This document shows, in pieces, positions 24,205 through 25,390 of a stretch of DNA of 25,390 nucleotides. Source of the DNA: Bacteroidetes bacterium UBA4009 (GTDB taxonomy: Bacteria; Bacteroidota; Bacteroidia; NS11-12g; UBA9320); NCBI GenBank assembly GCA_002384205.1, contig DGBH01000146.1:1-25390 (forward strand), read 5' to 3'. The first letter of the stretch is position 1. The number at the start of each line of letters is the position of its first letter. Below the pieces are notes generated by a model, which ran no database searches, was not told the DNA's origin, and was given only the letters and a program-made list of their open reading frames with translations. Made by a program: the position numbers and the translations under genes.

Positions 24205-24750
24205 TTAATTCTTTGTGAATGGTAATCCTAATTCTGTTAATAAACTATGGCACTCAACATCTGTTTTCGCCGTTGTAACGAATGTAATGTCCATACCATT
24301 CAATTTTGACACTTTATCTATATCAATCTCTGGGAAGATGATTTGTTCAGTAACACCCATAGAGTAATTACCTCTTCCATCAAATCCTTTATCACTAATT
24401 CCTCTAAAATCTCTTACACGAGGTAAAGAGATAGAAACGAATCTATCCAAAAACTCATACATGCGGTCACCTCTTAGAGTAACTCTACATCCAATGGCCA
24501 TTTCTTCTCTCAATTTGAAATTAGAAATTGCTTTTTTAGACATTGTAGGCACAGCTTTTTGACCAGCTATGATTGACATCTCTTCAACAGCATTATCCAC
24601 CAATTTCTTATCTGCAACGCCTGCCCCAATACCTTGATTCAAACAAATCTTGGTAAGTCTTGGTATTTGCATTACGTTTTTATAGCCATGCTTTTCTTTA
24701 AGCTTTGCTACTAATTCGCTTTCGAATTTTTCTCTTAATCTTGGTTTCAT
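24205..24750 (-). CDS. rplE: 50S ribosomal protein L5
   Basis: The 181-residue protein has the L5 blocks [67 protein letters not shown] and [16 protein letters not shown]5 binds 5S rRNA and contacts the P-site tRNA elbow in the central protuberance. It follows rplX with a single-base gap, suggesting tight translational linkage. Confidence 0.98.
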   Translation of the reverse strand: MKPRLREKFESELVAKLKEKHGYKNVMQIPRLTKICLNQGIGAGVADKKLVDNAVEEMSIIAGQKAVPTMSKKAISNFKLREEMAIGCRVTLRGDRMYEFLDRFVSISLPRVRDFRGISDKGFDGRGNYSMGVTEQIIFPEIDIDKVSKLNGMDITFVTTAKTDVECHSLLTELGLPFTKN

Positions 24751-24751
24751 T

Positions 24752-25090
24752 CTAATTTTTTATAAAATCCCCTGTCTTTTTTGAATATCGCTGAAGTTTC
24801 CCTTCATCATTTCTCTTTTTACCAACACGGGTAGTTTGTCCTCCAACCATTAATTGCAATTTGCTAACTCTAATCGCGGCCTCTAATTTTACAATCGAAC
24901 CGTTTGGATTTTCAGCATCTGGCTTTCTATGTTTGGTCACCATATTTACACCATCCACAATAGCAGTACCCTCTTGAAGGTTTATTACTTTTATTTCACC
25001 TGTTTTGTTTTTATCATCACCTGACAAAACCTTAACAGTGTCACCCTTCCGTACGTGTAATTTAGGTATTTTGTTAAATTTACGTTTCAT
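24752..25090 (-). CDS. rplX: 50S ribosomal protein L24
   Basis: The 112-residue protein has an N-terminal KOW motif ([22 protein letters not shown], about residues 12-33) and the L24 blocks [13 protein letters not shown] and [12 protein letters not shown]24 is an assembly initiator that binds near the 5' end of 23S rRNA and lies at the tunnel exit. It is 3 bases after rplN and 1 base before rplE. Confidence 0.98.
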   Translation of the reverse strand: MKRKFNKIPKLHVRKGDTVKVLSGDDKNKTGEIKVINLQEGTAIVDGVNMVTKHRKPDAENPNGSIVKLEAAIRVSKLQLMVGGQTTRVGKKRNDEGKLQRYSKKTGDFIKN

Positions 25091-25093
25091 AAC

Positions 25094-25390
25094 TTATAAT
25101 ACTTCTGGTGCTAACGATACTATTTTCATAAACTTACGATCACGAAGCTCTCTAGCCACAGGGCCAAAAATACGTGTGGCTCTTGGCTCATCCGCGGCAT
25201 TTAATAGCACACATGAGTTGTCATCAAACCTTATATACGAACCATCTGCACGTCTAAATTCCTTTCTAGTTCTAACTACAACGGCTTTCGATACTGTACC
25301 TTTTTTCATATTTCCAGAAGGGATAGCAGACTTTACCGTAACTACTATCTTATCTCCTACAGAAGCATATCTTCTTTTGGTACCACCTAG
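25094..25390 (-). CDS. rplN: 50S ribosomal protein L14 (N-terminus beyond the window)
   Basis: The frame is open to the window edge and shows 98 residues, beginning [21 protein letters not shown] and ending [27 protein letters not shown]14 is normally about 122 residues, so about 24 N-terminal residues lie outside. The methionine at 25309 is internal, since clear L14 sequence continues upstream of it. L14 binds 23S rRNA at the subunit interface and contacts L19. It is the first spc-operon gene visible here. Confidence 0.97.
   Translation of the reverse strand, partial: LGGTKRRYASVGDKIVVTVKSAIPSGNMKKGTVSKAVVVRTRKEFRRADGSYIRFDDNSCVLLNAADEPRATRIFGPVARELRDRKFMKIVSLAPEVL

Noticed and set aside
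25094..25309. A complete short L14 starting at the methionine at 25309
   Set aside because: Good L14 sequence continues upstream in frame to the window edge, so that methionine is internal.
1..25390. CRISPR array, insertion sequence, prophage, toxin-antitoxin or defence island
   Set aside because: No repeat arrays, transposase or integrase motifs, or recognised defence genes were found on either strand; the gene content is largely housekeeping.

Overview
The window looks like a chromosomal segment of an AT-rich Bacteroidota bacterium, probably close to Flavobacteriales. Three secreted enzymes end in type IX secretion (T9SS) C-terminal sorting domains. The promoters that can be recognised follow the Bacteroidota pattern (TTTG, about 19 bases, then TAnnTTTG). 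Start codons mostly lack Shine-Dalgarno sequences. I see no tRNA, rRNA, insertion sequence, phage gene, CRISPR array or classical defence system.

Layout. (1) 1-3491, plus strand: a molybdenum-enzyme cluster with the C-terminal half of fdhD, an FdhF/YdeP-type molybdopterin oxidoreductase, a 62-residue glycine-rich membrane peptide and a MobA-like guanylyltransferase. (2) 3498-4981, minus strand: a polytopic membrane protein translationally coupled to a THEP1-like P-loop NTPase, converging on mobA with a 6-base gap. (3) 5108-7258, minus strand: iscS-iscU-iscA for iron-sulfur cluster assembly, closed by a strong terminator. IscS-type desulfurases also feed sulfur to FdhD in E. coli, so regions 1 and 3 may be linked in function. 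(4) 7398-12412, plus strand: an unrecognised secreted protein with a four-cysteine C-terminal region, then a CotH-kinase-like protein and a sulfatase, the last two with T9SS sorting domains. (5) 12513-15349, plus strand: a Cys/Met-metabolism PLP enzyme, methylmalonyl-CoA epimerase and an AI-2E/PerM family membrane protein. (6) 15383-16600, minus strand: a T9SS-exported alpha/beta hydrolase. (7) 16639-25390, minus strand: the spc and alpha ribosomal-protein operons from rplN (cut by the window edge) to rplQ, with a terminator after rplQ.

Regulation. Two sites match the full Bacteroidota consensus with exactly 19-base spacing: one before the gene at 7398, and one in the secY-infA gap, which would let the alpha-operon half be transcribed separately. 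TAnnTTTG-like boxes lie only 4-9 bases before five start codons (412, 4981, 12513, 13858, 16600), which predicts leaderless or nearly leaderless mRNAs. A long interrupted inverted repeat covers the expected -33/spacer region of the epimerase promoter and may be an operator.

Most of the window is ordinary housekeeping. The parts most worth following up are the membrane protein/NTPase pair, the leaderless promoter pattern, the epimerase inverted repeat, the four-cysteine secreted protein and a possible frameshift in the tail of L17.
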